64,000 bases of DNA from Omphiscola glabra (Eukaryota; Mollusca; Gastropoda; Lymnaeidae). The translations under genes and the position numbers were made by a program. Shown here piece after piece: positions 11,262-22,689 of this stretch; positions within the stretch are counted from its first letter, which is position 1, and every line of letters starts with the position of its first letter. The stretch spans positions 10,552,435-10,616,434 of the forward strand of contig OZ024802.1 of NCBI GenBank assembly GCA_964017045.1, written 5' to 3'. Below the pieces are notes generated by a model, which ran no database searches, was not told where the DNA came from, and saw only the letters and a list, made by a program, of their open reading frames with translations.

Positions 11262-11706
11262 CATCATCCATTGATGTATACAGGGCACCATCTGTGTTCC
11301 CCGTGGATGTATATAGGACACCATCTATGTTCCCCATGGATGTTTACATGACACCATCTATGTTCCCCATGGATGTATACAGGACAACATCTATGTTCCC
11401 CATGGATGTATACAGGACACCATCTATGTTCCCCATGGATGTATACAGGGCACCATCTATGTTCCCCAGGAGGGTATACAGGACACATCTATGTTCCCCA
11501 TGGATGTATACAGGGCACCATCTATGTTCCCATAAGGGTATACAAGACACCATCTATGTTCCCCATGGATGTATAGAGGGCACCATCTATGTTCCCCATG
11601 AGGGTATACAAGACACCATCTATGTTCCCCATAGATGTATACAGGGCACCATCTATGTTCCCTATGAGGGTATACAAGACACCATCTATGTTCCCCATGG
11701 ATGTAA
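11262..11706. repeat. 33-bp tandem repeat, about 13 copies
   Basis: The unit contains CATCTATGTTCCCCATGGAT and GTATACAGGGCAC. Shorter variants with AGGGTATACAAGACAC alternate in the right half. Several frames stay open on both strands because the period is eleven codons. Confidence 0.92.
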
Positions 11707-11822
11707 ACTTTACGATGGTATCTGCCTCAGATCAAGATGTTTGATTTAAGTTGTTGACATTCTCGTTTGAGGAAAAGGGAAAAATGGGAGGGGGGGCCTC
11801 TGATAAATAATACATTGTAGAG

Positions 11823-11957
11823 TTGACTTAATGTTACAAATTCATCTTGACTTAATATGTTACAAATTCATCTTGACTTAATATGTTACAAATTCATCTT
11901 GACTTAATATGTTACAAATTCATTTTTGACTTTATATGTTACAAATTCATCTTGACT
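11823..11957. repeat. 26-bp tandem repeat, about 5 copies
   Basis: The unit contains TTGACTTAATATGTTACAAA and TTCATC. Confidence 0.9.
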
Positions 11958-12276
11958 GGTGTGTAATAATGTAATCTGGACTTATTTTTACGCTTCAATG
12001 TTGACCTCGTTAGTCAATAATGTAATGTTAACTTATCTTCCATGTTATGTTGCCCCTGTTGTCTTTCCCTCTTATCTATGCGAACATGGGTTACATTGGC
12101 AGGCATCAACACAATTAAGCAAATCTCAATAGTAAATAGCAGACATAAAAATAGTGAGGGTTATGTTTGTATTTTAGTTTTAAAGTTTAAAGCATGCCAA
12201 GTTTTTCACAGAGAAAAAATACTCTTAACACTCTAGTTACAAAGTAAGCGTTTATCAACCTTGGATCCTTTAACTG

Positions 12277-12487
12277 ACACCGTTGATCCTTACCCAACAG
12301 ATTTAATCATTACCCAACACATTTGATCCTTACCCAACACCTTTGATCCATACCAAACACCTTTGATCCATACCCAACACCTTTGATCAATACCCAACAC
12401 CTTTGATCCAAACCCAAAACCTTTGATCCATACCCAACACCTTTGATCCTTCCCCCCACACCTTTGATACATGCCCAACACCTTTCA
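12277..12487. repeat. 20-bp tandem repeat, about 11 copies
   Basis: The unit is ACCTTTGATCCATACCCAAC with point variants. Confidence 0.9.
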
Positions 12488-12505
12488 TCCCTTAAACACT
12501 AACTT

Positions 12506-12965
12506 TGAGGTTTGACAGATAGAAGGGGGGTTTGACAGACAGATGGGAGGTTTGACAGACAGATGGGAGGTTTGACAGATAGATGGGAGGTTTGACAGAT
12601 AGATGGGAGGTTTGACAGACAGATGCGAGATTTGACAGACAGGTGCGAGATTTGACAGATAGATGGGAGGTTTGATAGATAGATGGGAGGTTTTACAGAT
12701 AGAAGAGAGGTTTGACAGATAGATGGGAGGTTTGACAGATAGATGGGAGGTTTGACAGATAAATGGGAGGTTTGACAGATAAATGGGAGGTTTGACAGAT
12801 AAATGGGAGGTTTGACAGATAGATGGGAGGTTTGACAGATAAATCGGAGGTTTGACATATAAATGGGAGGTTTGACAGATAAATTGGAGTTTTGACAGAT
12901 AGATGGGAGGTTTGACAGACAGATGGGGAGGTTTGACAGATAGATGGGAGGTTTGACACATAAAG
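12506..12965. repeat. 21-bp tandem repeat, about 22 copies
   Basis: The unit contains GAGGTTTGACAGATAGATGG. The seven-codon period keeps all three minus-strand frames open for long stretches, giving spurious proteins of up to 183 residues. Confidence 0.93.
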
Positions 12966-13754
12966 GAGTCGGATTGAGTGACGGCTTGTGGGTGGGGAGG
13001 TGCAGACCAGTAGAAAAGAAAAGATGTACGTTTCATCTCGATATTTTTATGTGTTTAAAAAACGGACAGCCCGTTGGAGCCACTGATTGAGTCAAGCTGT
13101 AAACATTTATTAATGTTTGCATTGTGTCAGCTTTAAAGTTAAAGTGTTCAAGTCCAACTGCCTATTTTAAATCATCTAAATGCCCTTTAAAATGAATGCT
13201 CACTTAAAATCTCCCCCCCCCCCCCTAATCCCCCAATGCGCTCTTCCACCCCTAAAACAAAAATAAAATGTAAACAAAAAAAAGTTTAAAAGCCACACAG
13301 TGCATCCACATTTTCTCGTCCAATTTCAGGAACTGCTTCGCGCCTCATTGCCAGTACAATACTTAATGACTTCCTGCCTGGTTGGCTTGTAAATTCTTTC
13401 TTAATTTGTTTATATATCTACAAGAAAAACAGCTACGAATGAATAGGATTTTCAAAGTCACAGATACACGTTGTTGTACGGCTGGTCACACACAAAGTTA
13501 AAATGAAATGAATCAAAGCAAGCCGCAAGAAGGAATGAGACACAATTTAAGTATTGAAATTCTCAGCACTAGAGGAAGTCTTAAACAAACACACAACAGT
13601 GCCGTGCGTTCACGGTGTGACTGAAACGGTGCCAAAAAAACAATTGGGGGTGAGGAATGACAAACTGCCGGAGTCAGGGTGCGGTAAATGACGTGATAGG
13701 TAACTTGTCTGGTTTAGTTGAGCTTAGACTCAGGAAAGTTTCGATATCTATTAC
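12966..13754. other. Intergenic, no feature recognised
   Basis: Unique AT-rich sequence with a C13 tract at 13213-13225. No coding signal is seen. Confidence 0.5.
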
Positions 13755-14050
13755 AACATACATCTATTGTACAGCATACATCGAGGGTACAGCATACATC
13801 CAGTGTACAGCTACATCCATTGTACATAATCATCCATTGTACATCATCATCCATGGTACATCATAAATCCGCTGTACAGCGTTCATCAATTATAAATCAT
13901 ACATCCAGTGTACACCATACATCCAGTGTACACCATATATCCAGTGTACACCATAATCCAATGTACACCATACATCCAGTGTACACCATACATCCAGTGT
14001 ACACCATACATCCAGTGTACACCATACATCCAGTGTACACTATACATCCA
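13755..14050. repeat. 18-bp tandem repeat, about 16 copies
   Basis: The unit is CATACATCCAGTGTACAC. The left copies are more diverged than the right ones, where six are nearly identical. Confidence 0.9.
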
Positions 14051-14343
14051 GAGCACATCCCAAACCAGAGTAAACCATATTTTCAACCAGTGGGGCGCCA
14101 CGCTACATGGGGGCGTGGGTGGGTTTTAACCGGTGGGGCGCCACACCCCATGGGGGTCGAGACGTTAAATAATTGTGTGTGTGTTAATTAATATTTATTG
14201 TATTCTTGAGGAGTGCACCCTTTTCACTTGCTTTACGTTAATACAGTTCTTTGCTTCTGTGCTCAAATTTTTATTTGAATAGAACTTTATTTAATAATCG
14301 ATTTGAATATGGTTGGTATCATTTGGTGTCGTTTATGTGCATT

Positions 14344-14541
14344 CTGTTTATCTCAGTCCTTTGTGGCGTACTGTTTATCTCGGTCCTTTGTGTCGTACTG
14401 TTTATCTCAGTCCTTTGTGGTGTACTGTTTATCTCAGTCCTTTGTGGCGTACTGTTTATCTCAGTCCTTTGTGTCGTACTGTTTATTTCAGTCCTTTGTG
14501 GCGTACTGTTTATCTCAGTCGTTTGTGGCGTACTGTTTATT
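14344..14541. repeat. 27-bp tandem repeat, about 7 copies
   Basis: The unit contains CTGTTTATCTCAGTCCTTTG followed by TGGCGTA. TGGCGTA and TGTCGTA variants alternate. Confidence 0.92.
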
Positions 14542-14591
14542 ATACGAGCCAAATATTAACACAAATAAATTCTTTACAACCATAACGGTAC

Positions 14592-14832
14592 GTAATAGCC
14601 AATCACAATCACAGAGCAATAGTCTATCTCAATGACAGAGAAATAGCCTATCACAATCATAGAGTAATAGCCTATCACAATCATAGTGTAATACCCTATC
14701 ATAGTGCAGTAATAGCCTATCATAATACAGTAATAGCCTATCATAATACAGTAATAGCCTATCATAATGCAGTAATAGCCTATCATAATGCAGTAATAGC
14801 CTATCATAATGCAGTAATAGCCTATCATAATG
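14592..14832. repeat. 21-bp tandem repeat, about 11 copies
   Basis: The unit contains AATAGCCTATCATAATGCAG. The left copies have a CAATCACAGAG variant. Confidence 0.9.
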
Positions 14833-15024
14833 CTTGTATTTGAAACAGATATGTTTGACGACATTTACTATTTTATTATTTCTAACGTATCGGGTACGCA
14901 GGTCACCAAGCTTTCTACAAGTTGCGGTCGCTGGTCACTTTGCTTCAATAAAATGGGGTCTCGACTCTAAAAAGTTTTGTAACCATTGCACTATGTAATG
15001 GAAATTAAAGAACTCAATTCTTAC

Positions 15025-15219
15025 CATCCAAGACGATACTGTATACAGAGATAGCATTGAAAGGTGATGCGATTACGCCCACGAACCCTGACGATCCAAG
15101 ACGAAACTGTATACAGAGATAGCATGGAAAGGTGATGCGATTACGCCCACGAACCCTGACGATCCAAGACGATACTGTATGCAGAGATAGCATGGAAAGG
15201 TGATGCGATTTCGCCCACA
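15025..15219. repeat. 68-bp tandem repeat, about 3 copies
   Basis: The unit contains GATCCAAGACGATACTGTAT and GGTGATGCGATTACGCCCAC. Copies start at 15025, 15093 and 15161. Confidence 0.9.
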
Positions 15220-15540
15220 ATCCGTGAAAAGTCCGCAACAAAGAGCTATTTTCCCGAATGTACTTCTCGTTGTTGTCATGGAAACCACAGCAAAATAAGC
15301 GCCCAGAGTGATAAACAAGGGAGGCCATGGACATTAAATTAAGCAGCAGAGAATTAGGCGTAAACGATACGGTAAATGGATGAATGGGAGGGGGGCACGG
15401 GGGGAATTCGGGCTGGTGGGAGGAAGTTGGGATAGGGAACGGGAGGCATTGGGGTGGAGGGTCCAGTAAAAATAGTTGTCGGGGGAAAGTAAAGAAGAAA
15501 AAAGTGAACAGACGACAGTTTTTAAGAGGAGTGCGCCCTG
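15220..15540. other. Intergenic, no feature recognised
   Basis: Unique sequence with a G-rich patch at 15385-15470 between two arrays. No gene is seen. Confidence 0.5.
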
Positions 15541-16172
15541 GTATAACTCCTTGGTTGGTATGACTCCTTGGTTGGTATGACTCCTTGGTTGGTATGACTC
15601 CTTGGTTGGTATGACTCCTTGGTTGGTATGACTCCTTGGTTGGTATGACTCCTTGGTTGGTATGACTCCTTGGTTGTATGCCCACAAGACTGATATGTGT
15701 AAGGAATGACTCCTTGGTTGGTATGACTCCTTTGTTGGTATGACTCCTTGGTTGTATGCCCCCAAGACTGACACGTGTAAGGTATGACTGCTTGGTTGTA
15801 TGCCCCTAAGACTGACACGTTTAAGGTATGACTCCTTGGTTGTATGCCCCCAAGACTGACACGTTTAAGGTATGACTCCTTGGTTGTATGCCCTCAAGAC
15901 TGACACGTTTAAGGTTGACTCCTTGGTTGTATGCCCCCGAGACTGACACGTTTAAGGTATGACTCCTTGGTTGCATGCCCCCAAGACTGACACGTGTAAG
16001 GTATGACTGCTTGGTTGTATGCCCCTAAGACTGACACGTTTAAGGTATGACTCCTTGGTTGTATGCCCTCAAGACTGACACGTTTAAGGTATGACTCCTT
16101 GGTTGCATGCCCCCAAGACTGAAACGTGTAAGGTATGACTCCTTGGTTGTATGCCCCCAAGACTGACACGTG
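15541..16172. repeat. Nested array: 17-bp unit, then about 44-bp units
   Basis: From 15541 the 17-bp unit TATGACTCCTTGGTTGG is repeated about eight times. It then becomes part of a longer unit, TATGACTCCTTGGTTGTATG plus CCCCCAAGACTGACACGTTT plus AAGG, repeated about eleven times. The short motif was apparently amplified both alone and inside the longer unit. Confidence 0.92.
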
Positions 16173-16254
16173 CAAGGAAGAAATAATAAAATTATAAAAA
16201 ACGAATTAAACATGAAGTGGCTCTTTATGGTAAATAAATAATTTAATTGAATTA

Positions 16255-16413
16255 GCTCAGATGCCAAATCTAGCAAGACACGCACTGGTATGGAACCCTT
16301 GGGGTTCAAGAGGACGAGGATGACCCCAAGACACATGTCAAAGAAATCGACAAGGCTGTTATAAAGATAGGAAAGAATTGAAAAAGTTGGAGAAGACAGC
16401 AAGAGACCGCAAG
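16255..16413 (+). mobile_element. Decayed LINE 3' coding fragment
   Basis: The frame from 16261 reads MPNLARHALVWNPWGSRGRG, then a stop, then a degenerate tail ending ELKKLEKTARDRK. It matches the order in the intact RTE-like protein of this window ([20 protein letters not shown], then [11 protein letters not shown]). An in-frame stop and frame drift mark it as dead. It belongs to a related but distinct family. Confidence 0.6.
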
Positions 16414-16584
16414 TAGAACTCGGCAGCATTCATTTAGAAATATCTACTACTAGCCAATATATCCGACGTTTCCCCGGGATTGCATTCGAACAAAACAACC
16501 TAATACAGTCTTTTAATCATCGAAATTAAGGGCCCTGCACAAAAAAATATGTCGCTGAAGAAATGAAAAAAAACTTACCCAAAA
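16414..16584. other. Intergenic, no feature recognised
   Basis: Short unique spacer between the LINE fragment and an A-rich repeat. Confidence 0.4.
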
Positions 16585-16712
16585 AAACATATTTTTAATA
16601 ACTTTAAAAAACCGAAAAAAACATATTTTTAATAACTTTTAAAAAACCGAAAAAAAAATTATTTTTAATAACTTTTAAAAAACCGAAAAAAAAACATATT
16701 TTTAATAACTTT
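16585..16712. repeat. About 36-bp A/T-rich tandem repeat, 4 copies
   Basis: The unit contains ATATTTTTAATAACTTTTAA and AAAACCGAAAAAA. Confidence 0.8.
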
Positions 16713-17101
16713 TAAAAATACTTTGGGGCCCAGTCCGTTTCATTTAATATACAAGCTGGGCCCAGTAACAAATCATGTTTTAAGACTAATCAAACTTATA
16801 AAACTTTTCCCATCCCATTACACAATTATCCAATAACGTCACAGCTAAAGCCGCTATATCGTTAAAAAAAAAATAGGATCCAAAATGGATCACTTTCCCC
16901 CTAGGATCCCATTCAATGAGTTATACTTAAAATTATCACTAAGATGGGGACCAACCTTTGCCAAGATCCATCAATACACGTAGAAGCTTATATTGTAACT
17001 TAAGCGTTCGGCTTCATGTATGTATAAAGCTTGGCTTAGGCTGTTATAAAGGAACATACGTTTAGAACTTCTAGAAACGTTTAATAATATCTGTCAGTCT
17101 T
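16713..17101. other. Intergenic, no feature recognised
   Basis: Unique AT-rich sequence. No gene is seen. Confidence 0.5.
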
Positions 17102-17632
17102 ATTTCATGACCTTCAAGGAAACGTATTTCATGACATTCGAGGCAGCTTATTTCATGACATTCGAGGCAACTTATTTCATGACATTCGAGACAACTTATT
17201 TCATAACATTCAAGGCAACTTATTTCATAACATTCGAGGCAACTTATTTCATAACATTCGAGACAACCTATTTCATAACATTCGAGACAACTTATTTCAT
17301 AACATTCGAAGCAGTTTATTTCATAACATTCGAAGCAGTTTATTTCATAACATTCGAGACAACTTATTTCATGACATTCGAGGCAGCTTATTTCATAACA
17401 TTTGAGGCAGCTTATTTCATAACATTCGAGACAACTTATTTCATGACATTTGAGGCAGCTTATTTCATAACATTTGAGACAACTTATTTCATAACATTCG
17501 AGGCAGCTTATTTCATAACATTCGAGGCAGCTTATTTCATAACATTCGAGACAGCTTATTTCATAACATTTGAGACAACTTATTTCATAACATTCGAGGC
17601 AGCTTATTTCATAACATTCGAGACAGCTTATT
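17102..17632. repeat. 24-bp tandem repeat, about 22 copies
   Basis: The unit contains TATTTCATAACATTCGAGGC and AACT. The period is eight codons, so the plus strand carries an uninterrupted 195-codon frame of YFITFEAA/YFITFETT repeats. The low-complexity peptide and the neighbouring arrays argue against a gene. Confidence 0.93.
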
Positions 17633-18099
17633 TAAAGAAACAGAAACGTAATAAACATAATAAGGACGTTTATAATATCCTAAAACGGTTATAGAGAAAA
17701 AAATCAAACCTTCTAGAATAATCTAGAAATTTAATGCAACAAAAAAAAGATAAGTCAGCGATACTGAGGAAAAAATTCCCAGGACAAAACTGACATTCCC
17801 ATAAGCCTTTAGATACATCTATATATCCCCCAGAAACACTATAGAACTTTCTGAAAAACTCTAGATATAGCACCGAAAATTATGGAGAATGACTATAGTA
17901 AGAAATCATCTTTCGAATACGACAAAATTTATAAATAAATGCCCTAACTATAACCATTTTCCCTAGGTTAAGAAAAGGAGGGGGAGGAGGGGTCAATCCA
18001 TAAGGTGCCGTTTTAGTTATGCGTAAGATAGGGGCCCTTAGACCTAATATAGGGGCCCTTAGACGTAATATAGGGGGGATCCTTCAAAAATCCCTATGA
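17633..18099. other. Intergenic, no feature recognised
   Basis: AT-rich unique sequence with a two-copy TAGGGGCCCTTAGAC repeat near 18030-18070. Confidence 0.5.
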
Positions 18100-18545
18100 G
18101 ACAGCATAATCCATGTATATATTTATTACAGGAACTAACCAATGTATATATACAATATAAGTCACTAATCCATGTATATATTTATTACAAGAACTAACCA
18201 ATGTATATATACAATATAAGTCACTAATCCATGTATATATTTATTACAGGAACTAACCAATGTATATATTAAAATAGCAGTCGTTGTCCCACATGTATAT
18301 ATTAAAGCCACGTACCCATGTATATATGTGGCAGCAACTAACCCAATTATATATCTTGCAGCCACTAACCCATGTATATATATATATATATATATTATAT
18401 TGCAAACACTATCCCGTGTACATATACTGCAGCCACTAACCTATGTATATGACAGCCACTAACCCATGTATATATGTGACAGCCACAAAAAATGTATTTA
18501 TAATGCAGCCTCCAACCTCATGTATTTATATGGCAGCCACTAACC
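18100..18545. repeat. Degenerate TA-rich tandem repeat
   Basis: Copies share ACTAACCCATGTATATAT with variable spacers. The left part has a 56-bp period (ATTTATTACAGGAACTAACC and TATACAATATAAGTC); the right part has shorter units with GCAGCCACTAACC. A pure (TA)n run lies at about 18377-18395. Confidence 0.8.
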
Positions 18546-18819
18546 CCTCTATATATGTGGAAGCCACGTACACAACAACGCTAGTTGCGGCGTGTCCAGT
18601 ATATATGACCAGAGCAGCACGTTTGGCAATATGACAGACAGGGCGTGCAAACATTTTCTGGTCGATACCAGGGTTTATCGATCTCCGCCTGGAATCAATA
18701 TTGAACCAAATTAGTGGGAGGTTCCCATGTCCGGCTCGTACATCCTATACTTTGTCAGTTTTGTTTATAGCCATCCTTCCATGGGATCAACCCTGCACCA
18801 AGACAACAAACCGACACAA

Positions 18820-19291
18820 GATACCAACCAGGTATCCAGACACCAACCCGGTACCCAGACACCAATCCGGCACCCAGACATCAACCCGGCACCAAGACAC
18901 CAACCCTATACCCAGACACCAACCCGGCACCAAGACACCAACCAGGTACCCAGACACCAACCCGGTACCAAGACACCAACCCGGTACCAAGACACCAACC
19001 CGGTACCAAGACACCAAACCTGTACCCATACACCACCCCGGCACCAAGACACCAACAATGTACCCAGACACCACTCCTGTACCAAGACACCAACCCGGCA
19101 CCCAGACACCAACCCGGCACCCAGACACCAACCATGTACCCAGACACCAACCATGTACCCAGACTCCAACCCGGTACCCAGACACCAACCCGGTACCTAG
19201 ACACCAACCCTGTACCCAAACACCAACCCAGTACCCAGACACCAACCATGTACCCAGACACCAACCATGCACCCAGACACCAACCCGGTAC
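18820..19291. repeat. 19-bp tandem repeat, about 25 copies
   Basis: The unit is ACACCAACCCGGTACCCAG. CCCAG and CCAAG variants are interspersed. All frames on both strands stay open, which gives several overlapping spurious reading frames. The array is C/A-rich on the plus strand. Confidence 0.93.
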
Positions 19292-19805
19292 CTATGATAT
19301 TACATATAGGATATTGTTTCCTGTAGAGAGATACAAATCATACATTTCGAATTTGCTGAAAAATTTGTTTGTTGACCAAGTCTATGGTAGATGTTGTTAG
19401 TGTCAAACTATTTCCTACTTGGAGTGGCATCTGTACTAGCTTTGTGCCTGCAGATAATTGAATATCAATACGTCCCCACATAGAGCCGTAAACATACAGC
19501 ACATATGGTACATACGATACAAACAGAACATACGGTACATTTTGTTTTTGACTACCAAATATTCTCCAAGAAACCCTAAATTTCCCCTAAAGATCAGACG
19601 GTCTCAATTATATCTTGGCCCATGATCAAGTGATACATACACACACATATAACTATATACGCACTTGTAATCACTCTAGTCAAATGATGACATATACTGA
19701 CGTCATCTAAGTACTCCTTTGTAAAGATTCGTGCAATGACTTTCAATTATGTACCGAGTCAGTTCGCAACAAAATACCAATCTCACATGAAGCTATCTTC
19801 ATAGT
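19292..19805. other. Intergenic, no feature recognised
   Basis: Unique AT-rich sequence with a TGACGTCA at 19698-19705. No gene is seen. Confidence 0.5.
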
Positions 19806-20620
19806 AATACTTCGTGGTCAATGGATGGTCATACTTCGTGGTCAATGGATAGTCATAGTTCGTGGTCAATGGATAGTCATAGTTCGTGGTCAATGGATGG
19901 TCATACTTCGTGGTCAATGGATGGTCATACTTCGTGGTCAATGGATGGTCATACTTCGTGGTCAATGGATGGTCATAGTTCGTGGTCAATGGATAGTCAT
20001 ATTTCGTGGTCAATGGATAGTCATACTTCGTGGTCAATGGATGGTCATACTTCGTGGTCAATGGATGGTCATACTTCATGGTCAATGGATGGTCATAGTT
20101 CGTGGTCAATGGATGGTCATACTTCGTGGTCAATGGATGGTCATACTTCGTGGTCAATGGATAGTCATAATTCGTGGTCAATGGATAGTCATAATTCGTG
20201 GTCAATGGATAGTCATACTTTGTGGTCAATGGATGGTCATACTTCGTGGTCAATGGATGGTCATACTTCGTGGTCAATGGATAGTCATAGTTCGTGGTCA
20301 ATGGATAGTCATAGTTCGTGGTCAATGGATGGTCATACTTCGTGGTCAATGGATGGTCATAGTTCGTGGTCAATGGATAGTCATATTTCGTGGTCAATGG
20401 ATAGTCATATTTCGTGGTCAATGGATAGTCATACTTCGTGGTCAATGGATGGTCATAGTTCGTGGTCAATGGATGGTCATACTTCGTGGTCAATGGATGG
20501 TCATACTTCGTGGTCAATGGATAGTCATAGTTCGTGGTCAATGGATAGTCATAATTCGTGGTCAATGGATAGTCATACTCCGTGGTCAATGGATAGTCAA
20601 ACTTCGTGGTCAATGGATCA
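19806..20620. repeat. 24-bp tandem repeat, about 34 copies
   Basis: The unit contains TTCGTGGTCAATGGATGGTC and ATAC. Variation is confined almost wholly to two sites: GGATGG versus GGATAG, and the base after CATA (C, G, A or T). Blocks of several units with the same variant order recur, so block duplication followed unit amplification. Frames of 320, 298 and 270 codons remain open on both strands. Confidence 0.95.
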
Positions 20621-21146
20621 GAGAAAAAATAGTTTAATGGACTACATTCGACCCCCCTCCCCCCGTTGGATAGCAGATAAAACTGGTTTGACGTATCAGC
20701 GTCATAAATGTCGCTGATCAATAAAGGGCAGTAATCAGTGGTCATAAAATGGGATGTAATCCATCTGCATCACCTTGACACTTACAGGACTTGATAGTTT
20801 TCTGTTTAACTCACCCGATCAAAATTTAAATCTTGATAATCATTAATCTGAGGCGCTTGACCCTGAAAACAAATATTATTCTCTGATTATATTTATTGGA
20901 TTTGGGAAGGGGGGAGAGGTGGGAAAAAGGGGGGGGGGGAAACCAGCAACAACACTGAACAACGTTTTCGTCTACTTGACATAAGAATGAGGTCAACAAA
21001 TAGTCACTCATATTCTCATTATAAAAAATTTCGACCAATCAAGTTAAAGAGTTTCAAATTACTTTCTACTAATCATTTTTAAAAAAGTTAAATCAAAGAA
21101 TTCCGGATGACTTTGTAAACACCGTAGAGCGATAAAAACCAAGAGC
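20621..21146. other. Intergenic, no feature recognised
   Basis: Unique sequence with C and G runs near 20650 and 20930. No gene is seen. Confidence 0.5.
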
Positions 21147-21440
21147 GTCATCCAGGGGTTCTCAGAATGTCATCCGAGGGTTCTCATAGTGTCATCCAGG
21201 GGTTCTCCGAATGTCATCCGAGGGTTCTCATAGTGTCATCCAAGGGTTCTCAGAGTGTCATCCGAGGGTTCTCAGAGTGTCATCCAAGGGTTCTCAGAGT
21301 GTCATCCGAGATTTCTCAGAGTGTCATCCGAGGGTTCTCAGAGTGTCATCCAAGGGTTCTCAGAGTATCATCTGAGGGTTCTCAGAGTGTCATCCAATGG
21401 TTCTCAGATTGTCATCCAAATGTTCTAGAGTGTCATCCGC
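21147..21440. repeat. 22-bp tandem repeat, about 13 copies
   Basis: The unit contains GTCATCCGAGGGTTCTCAGA. CCGAGG and CCAAGG variants alternate in much of the array, which suggests a 44-bp double unit. Confidence 0.9.
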
Positions 21441-21750
21441 CTTCCACTTCTGTTTCCTAATACATATTTTAAAATGTGCATACACGTATACCAGAGAAGC
21501 TGATTTAAGTCTGATGACGTCATTGAGCACAGACATACTGGAGGCGATGAAATCATTTGGCCAATTGGTCAAGCCCTAGCCACTGGTCATTTCTGGTCAA
21601 TTAATTAAGGTACTAAGTAAGGATGAAGTAAATCTTCCCAATAATTACGTGGAGCCAAGTGAAGAGCTAAATTGAGTTAACTGTACGGTATATAGCGTTA
21701 TTTTGTAATGGGTCACCGACTTCATGGTTGGGACATCTATTGGTATAAAG
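21441..21750. other. Intergenic, no feature recognised
   Basis: Unique sequence with a TGACGTCA at 21515-21522. It ends at the SPIN-like element. Confidence 0.5.
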
Positions 21751-21938
21751 CAGTGGTTCTCAACCTTCCTAATGCCGCGACTCTTTAATACAGTTCCTCA
21801 TGTTGTGGTGACCCCCAACCATAAAATTATTTTAGTTGCTACTTCATACATGTGTGTTTTCCGATGGTCTCAGGTGACCCCTGTGTAAGGGTCGTTCAAC
21901 CCCCAAAGGTGTCGCGACCCAAAGGTTTAGAACCGCTG
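21751..21938. mobile_element. SPIN-like hAT MITE, 188 bp
   Basis: The left end CAGTGGTTCTCAACCTTCCT and the reverse complement of the right end, CAGCGGTTCTAAACC, are hAT-type inverted termini. The subterminal pieces AATGCCGCGAC, GTGGTGACCCCCAACC, TTTTCCGATGGTCT and GTGTAAGGGTCGTTC match SPIN non-autonomous copies as I remember them. No transposase frame is present. The flanking 8-mers GTATAAAG and GACAAAAA agree at only four positions, so the target duplication is not preserved. Confidence 0.75.
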
Positions 21939-22014
21939 GACAAAAACAAAAATAAAAAAGGAAAAGTTCAGTAGCTTCTGAGTAGAGGAGTTGGGTGTTT
22001 AGACTGAAGTAGAC

Positions 22015-22369
22015 CAGGGGTGGACAAACTTTTTGTGCGGAGGGCCACATTGACAAATGTAAAGCTATTGGGGGGGGGGGGGGCCGCATGTATATTATGT
22101 ACAATCTTTACATGTAGATAAACATTTCTCTTTAGTAAATCGGTAAATTCGCATTTTAGCATTACATAACAAAAGTCAAGGACTGTTTTTAAAAAGTAGA
22201 AAATTAGAAAGAAAGTTGATAAAAAATGTTAAAACAATCATAACGGTACATGAAATTCTGTCAAATTCAACAAAATAACTTAAAAACTAAGTATTTTAAA
22301 AAAAATATTTCTAAATGCCTACGGGGACCGCATAATATCAGTTGCCGGGCCGTCGTTTGCCCACCCCTG
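22015..22369. mobile_element. Second hAT MITE with CAGGGGTGGGCAAAC termini
   Basis: The left end CAGGGGTGGACAAAC and the right end, reversed, CAGGGGTGGGCAAAC differ by one base. The interior has the GGGCCGCAT and GGACCGCAT segments common to hAT elements of this type, an A/T-rich middle and a G14 tract at 22070-22083. No open frame remains. I could not find a convincing 8-bp target duplication. Confidence 0.7.
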
Positions 22370-22398
22370 TAGAAGGCGACCTAATGGATCTTTAGAAT

Positions 22399-22575
22399 GT
22401 TTTCATACTGTCACTAGTCTGTCCTTATACTGTCACTAGTCTATGAAACTGTCACTAGTGTCTCATACTGTCACTAGTCTGTGCTTATATGGTCTCGACT
22501 ATTTCCTTACACTGTCACTAGTCTGTCATATTGTCCCTAGTCTGTCCGTATACTGTCACTAGTCTGTTCTTATAT
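22399..22575. repeat. About 22-bp tandem repeat, about 8 copies
   Basis: The unit contains TACTGTCACTAGTCTGTCCT. Unit length varies by small deletions. Confidence 0.85.
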
Positions 22576-22689
22576 TGTACCAATGGGTACTGTACCTTAC
22601 ACAAACTCAACAGTACACATTATATTTCTGCCATCTATTCACCAGAGTTTTTGATACGTCTGTTCTCAGCCACGTCATGAATTATTGAG

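Noticed and set aside
17107..17694. 195-codon YFITFEA repeat protein
   Set aside because: Artefact of a 24-bp minisatellite.
19783..20745. 320-codon minus-strand frame and 298/270-codon plus-strand frames
   Set aside because: All are produced by a 24-bp repeat; open on both strands, low-complexity, no domain.
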